Shown piece after piece: positions 14,730 through 17,081 of a stretch of 17,081 nt of DNA. The notes under the pieces were generated by a model. The model saw nothing but the letters and a program-made list of their open reading frames with translations. It searched no databases and was not told the origin of the DNA. Each line of letters starts with the position of its first letter. The stretch's first letter is position 1. Source of the stretch: Clostridia bacterium. GTDB taxonomy: Bacteria; Bacillota; Clostridia; Oscillospirales; SIG627. The position numbers and the translations under genes were made by a program. Location of the stretch: positions 1 to 17,081 of the forward strand of contig JAFTEP010000180.1 of NCBI GenBank assembly GCA_017453605.1. Reading direction: 5' to 3'.

Positions 14730-17081
14730 ATGAAGAGAAAAATCGTTTCATCACTTCTTGCGCTTGTGATGCTCATCCCGCTCTTCGTCGTCGGGACCTC
14801 TGCCGCTCCGATCACCGCGGACACGTCCTGGTATGACGCCTCGAAGTCGGAATACGTCATCACGACCGCTTCTCAGCTTCTCGGCGTCGGTCTCGTCGGC
14901 AGCTCTTTTGAGTCAAAGACGATCAAACTCGGAGCCGACATCACTCTCAACGAGGGCGACGCTTCCTCGTGGGCGACAACAGCTCCCGAGACCGTCTGGA
15001 ACGTCATCTCGGGTTTTGCCGGTACCTTTGACGGCCAGGGACACACCGTCAGCGGACTTTTCTGCGAAAAGGAAAGCGAAGCCGCAATGTTTGCCGGAAC
15101 TTCAAAGAATGCGCTGATAAGGGATTTCAAACTTGTCAACTCATACTTTGCGGCAACTTCCGGCGCCAGCGCTGCCGGCGTATCCTGTTCCGGCGGCGGT
15201 ACGTTCGAAAATATCTATTGCGACGCCATCGTTTACTGCGCCGATCACCACGCCGGCGGCATCTTTGGAGTCTGCGGATCTGAAACCACCGTCAGAGAGT
15301 GCTGGTTCGACGGTAAGGTTTCCATTGAAAAGCGCTACGCCGCCGGTATCGTCGGCAACGGCAACGGCAACACAGTCGTTATCGAACACTGTCTCAACAC
15401 CGGCGAGATCTACACGACTCACACCGGAGCCAACGCCCACATCGGTGGTATCAGCGGCAGAAACGACCGTTCCACCACGATCGTCGACTGCTTCAACTCC
15501 GGCAAAGTCCATTCCGCTCTGACCGACTCCGGCGCTGACGACGCTCTCGGTTCCATTTTCGGATCCTGCTCCGACAATGAAAAGGAAGGCGGCGTCTGGC
15601 TCTCGCGTCTCAGTATCTCAAACTCCTGGGCGACCGCCGAAAGCTGCATCAAGCTCGTTGCCCGCAACGACTCTCAGGATCCCACTCAGCTGAAAGAGTA
15701 TCATTCTCTTTCCGTCGATCTTCTCACCGGTTACAACGCTTATATCAACACTGATCTTGATTTTGAAAACTATTGGGCGATAGATCTCGGCGGCACTCCG
15801 ATCCTTCAGTGCTTTGCTGACGAGATCCCGGAGCTTTACGACGTGAACGTTCCCGATATCAGCTCCATGGAGATCAAGGCGGAAGGTCACTGGGGCCCCC
15901 GCTGGACGGTAACTCTTGAACTGCCCGAAGGATTTACCGGGAATAACGTCGCCATCGGTCTGCTCGTCGTTCCCACGAAAGCTCTTGCCGATCCTTCCGC
16001 GTCTTTCTCGAGATACGACGAGAGCTTTGAGTACAGAGGTAATACTTATCCCGTTGCGAACGTTCCGGCGACTGTTTACAGGGAAAGCGAAAACGGCAAG
16101 CTGGTCGCCACCTTCGTCATCACCGGGCTCAACGAAAATACCATCCGCATGAACTTCTCCGTCCGTCCGTACGCTCTCTATCATATCGGAGACAGCGAGC
16201 TTGAGATTTACGGCTCAGTCGAGAGCACGACCTTCTACACCGAGGCAAAACTCGTTGAAGACGCCGATATCAAGGCTCAGCTCGACGCAATTCTCGCGCC
16301 GGTAGACGCCGCCATAGGCGAAGGCTTCACCGTCAGCCGCGACTGGAGCACTCAGGACGTTTTCGAGCAGGTGCCCGCGCTTATCGCCGAAGACACGACG
16401 ATCCTTCCCGCCGAAGACAAGGGTCTGAGCGAATACACGATCATCGTCGACGGAACCGAGGGACAGGCTCCGGATTACGTCGCGCTTCTTGAAAAATGCG
16501 GATTCGAGAAAGTTTACGAGAATCAGCTCACAGAGGGCGTCGGAATCGTTCAGCTCACCAAGGGCGATCTGCTCGTCACCGTGAACGATCTTGCATACAT
16601 GAATACGACCTACGTTTCCGCGATGTTCGATCAGTCGCTCAGCCCGCGTCTTGTTGATAACAATTACGCCGCCGAGGCGAAGCCGGGCGCGGTCACGTCC
16701 CTCCACCAGATGGATCTTTACTGGTTCGGCGACGGATACGTCATCCAGCTCAAGAACTCTCACTTCATCATCATCGACGGCGGCACCGACGACGAACTCA
16801 GCTATCTCCTCGATTATCTTGAGACCCTCGTTCCCGCCGGGGAGAAGCCCGTCATAGAGGCGTGGTGCTGCACTCACCTGCATCTGGACCATCTGCATCT
16901 TCTGAACAGCTTCAATAATCACGAAGACTGGCTCGACAGGATCCGCGTTGAAGCCTTCTACTTCAACGAACCCTCCAACGCCGTGAAAGACACCGACCCC
17001 GGCGTTTATAAGGAGATCGCCAACGAGCGCCGCGCCATTTCCAAACTCAAGACTCCCGACGGCGGCACTCCCGAGATCTAC
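14730..17081 (+). CDS. Exported beta-helix/metallo-beta-lactamase-fold protein (paralogue 2), 3' end outside window
   Basis: The frame is open from ATG 14730, 6 nt after AAGGAG, to the window end, giving 784 residues; the last roughly 165 residues expected from the paralogue are missing. The signal peptide MKRKIVSSLLALVMLIPLFV ends near TSA (about residue 25). GLUG-like beta-helix repeats follow (FAGTFDGQGHTVSGL, CWFDGKVSIEKRYAAGIVG), then the shared EGHWGPRWTVTLELPEGFT segment, the IVDGTEGQAPDYVALLEKCGF domain and the MBL start with FIIIDGG (683-685) and HLHLDH (716-721). This copy keeps the full DGG motif where paralogue 1 has DGA. The later GDGH and HHGSN motifs lie outside the window. It has its own promoter, so it is a separate unit from paralogue 1. 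Confidence 0.87.
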   Translation, partial: MKRKIVSSLLALVMLIPLFVVGTSAAPITADTSWYDASKSEYVITTASQLLGVGLVGSSFESKTIKLGADITLNEGDASSWATTAPETVWNVISGFAGTFDGQGHTVSGLFCEKESEAAMFAGTSKNALIRDFKLVNSYFAATSGASAAGVSCSGGGTFENIYCDAIVYCADHHAGGIFGVCGSETTVRECWFDGKVSIEKRYAAGIVGNGNGNTVVIEHCLNTGEIYTTHTGANAHIGGISGRNDRSTTIVDCFNSGKVHSALTDSGADDALGSIFGSCSDNEKEGGVWLSRLSISNSWATAESCIKLVARNDSQDPTQLKEYHSLSVDLLTGYNAYINTDLDFENYWAIDLGGTPILQCFADEIPELYDVNVPDISSMEIKAEGHWGPRWTVTLELPEGFTGNNVAIGLLVVPTKALADPSASFSRYDESFEYRGNTYPVANVPATVYRESENGKLVATFVITGLNENTIRMNFSVRPYALYHIGDSELEIYGSVESTTFYTEAKLVEDADIKAQLDAILAPVDAAIGEGFTVSRDWSTQDVFEQVPALIAEDTTILPAEDKGLSEYTIIVDGTEGQAPDYVALLEKCGFEKVYENQLTEGVGIVQLTKGDLLVTVNDLAYMNTTYVSAMFDQSLSPRLVDNNYAAEAKPGAVTSLHQMDLYWFGDGYVIQLKNSHFIIIDGGTDDELSYLLDYLETLVPAGEKPVIEAWCCTHLHLDHLHLLNSFNNHEDWLDRIRVEAFYFNEPSNAVKDTDPGVYKEIANERRAISKLKTPDGGTPEIY

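Noticed and set aside
1..17081. CRISPR arrays, insertion sequences, tRNA or rRNA genes
   Set aside because: No regularly spaced repeats, transposase motifs, terminal inverted repeats or RNA gene signatures were seen on either strand.

Overview
The window is GC-rich by eye, with C-ending codons favoured, and every gene I can support is on the + strand. The gene set (a ClpC-type unfoldase, a MecA-like adaptor, an adjacent trmK/nif3 pair, a DUF1858 redox-disulfide protein, a zinc-ribbon membrane protein resembling DUF6320, consensus vegetative promoters and Gram-positive-type leader peptides) points to an anaerobic Clostridia-class Firmicute, perhaps of the Oscillospirales type. This is an inference from gene content, not a taxonomic assignment.

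Layout. (1) 1-5627 reads as one colinear block with no internal consensus promoter. It holds the 3' part of a ClpC-like AAA+ unfoldase, then a gene overlapping it by 4 nt for an 861-aa protein with the architecture of a P-type cation ATPase but with none of its catalytic motifs. A 66-aa DUF1858 protein, a TrmK-like tRNA methyltransferase and a Nif3-like dinuclear-metal protein follow. (2) 5628-7660 is a single-gene unit: promoter, lipoprotein oligopeptide-binding protein, intrinsic terminator. No permease or ATPase genes lie beside it. (3) 7700-8268 is a single-gene unit for a diverged MecA-type adaptor with its own promoter. (4) 8321-11244 is a two-gene unit: an alpha/beta-hydrolase fused to an HxxxDG acyltransferase, then a zinc-ribbon membrane protein. 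(5) 11360-17081 holds two paralogous exported proteins, each a beta-helix-like N-terminal region followed by a ComEC-like metallo-beta-lactamase fold. A 66-aa acidic Thr/Pro/Glu-rich peptide gene and a strong terminator lie between them. The second paralogue runs off the window end.

Five promoters, each a -35 box, exactly 17 bp and a perfect TATAAT, mark the unit boundaries. They show that the longest open frames at 7750 and 8321 start too early.

The two strongest items for follow-up are the intact but catalytically dead P-type ATPase tied to the ClpC gene, and the tandem exported MBL proteins with the interposed small peptide. A MecA-like adaptor in the same window gives the ClpC unfoldase a plausible local partner. 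The biochemical meaning of both loci is unknown from sequence alone.
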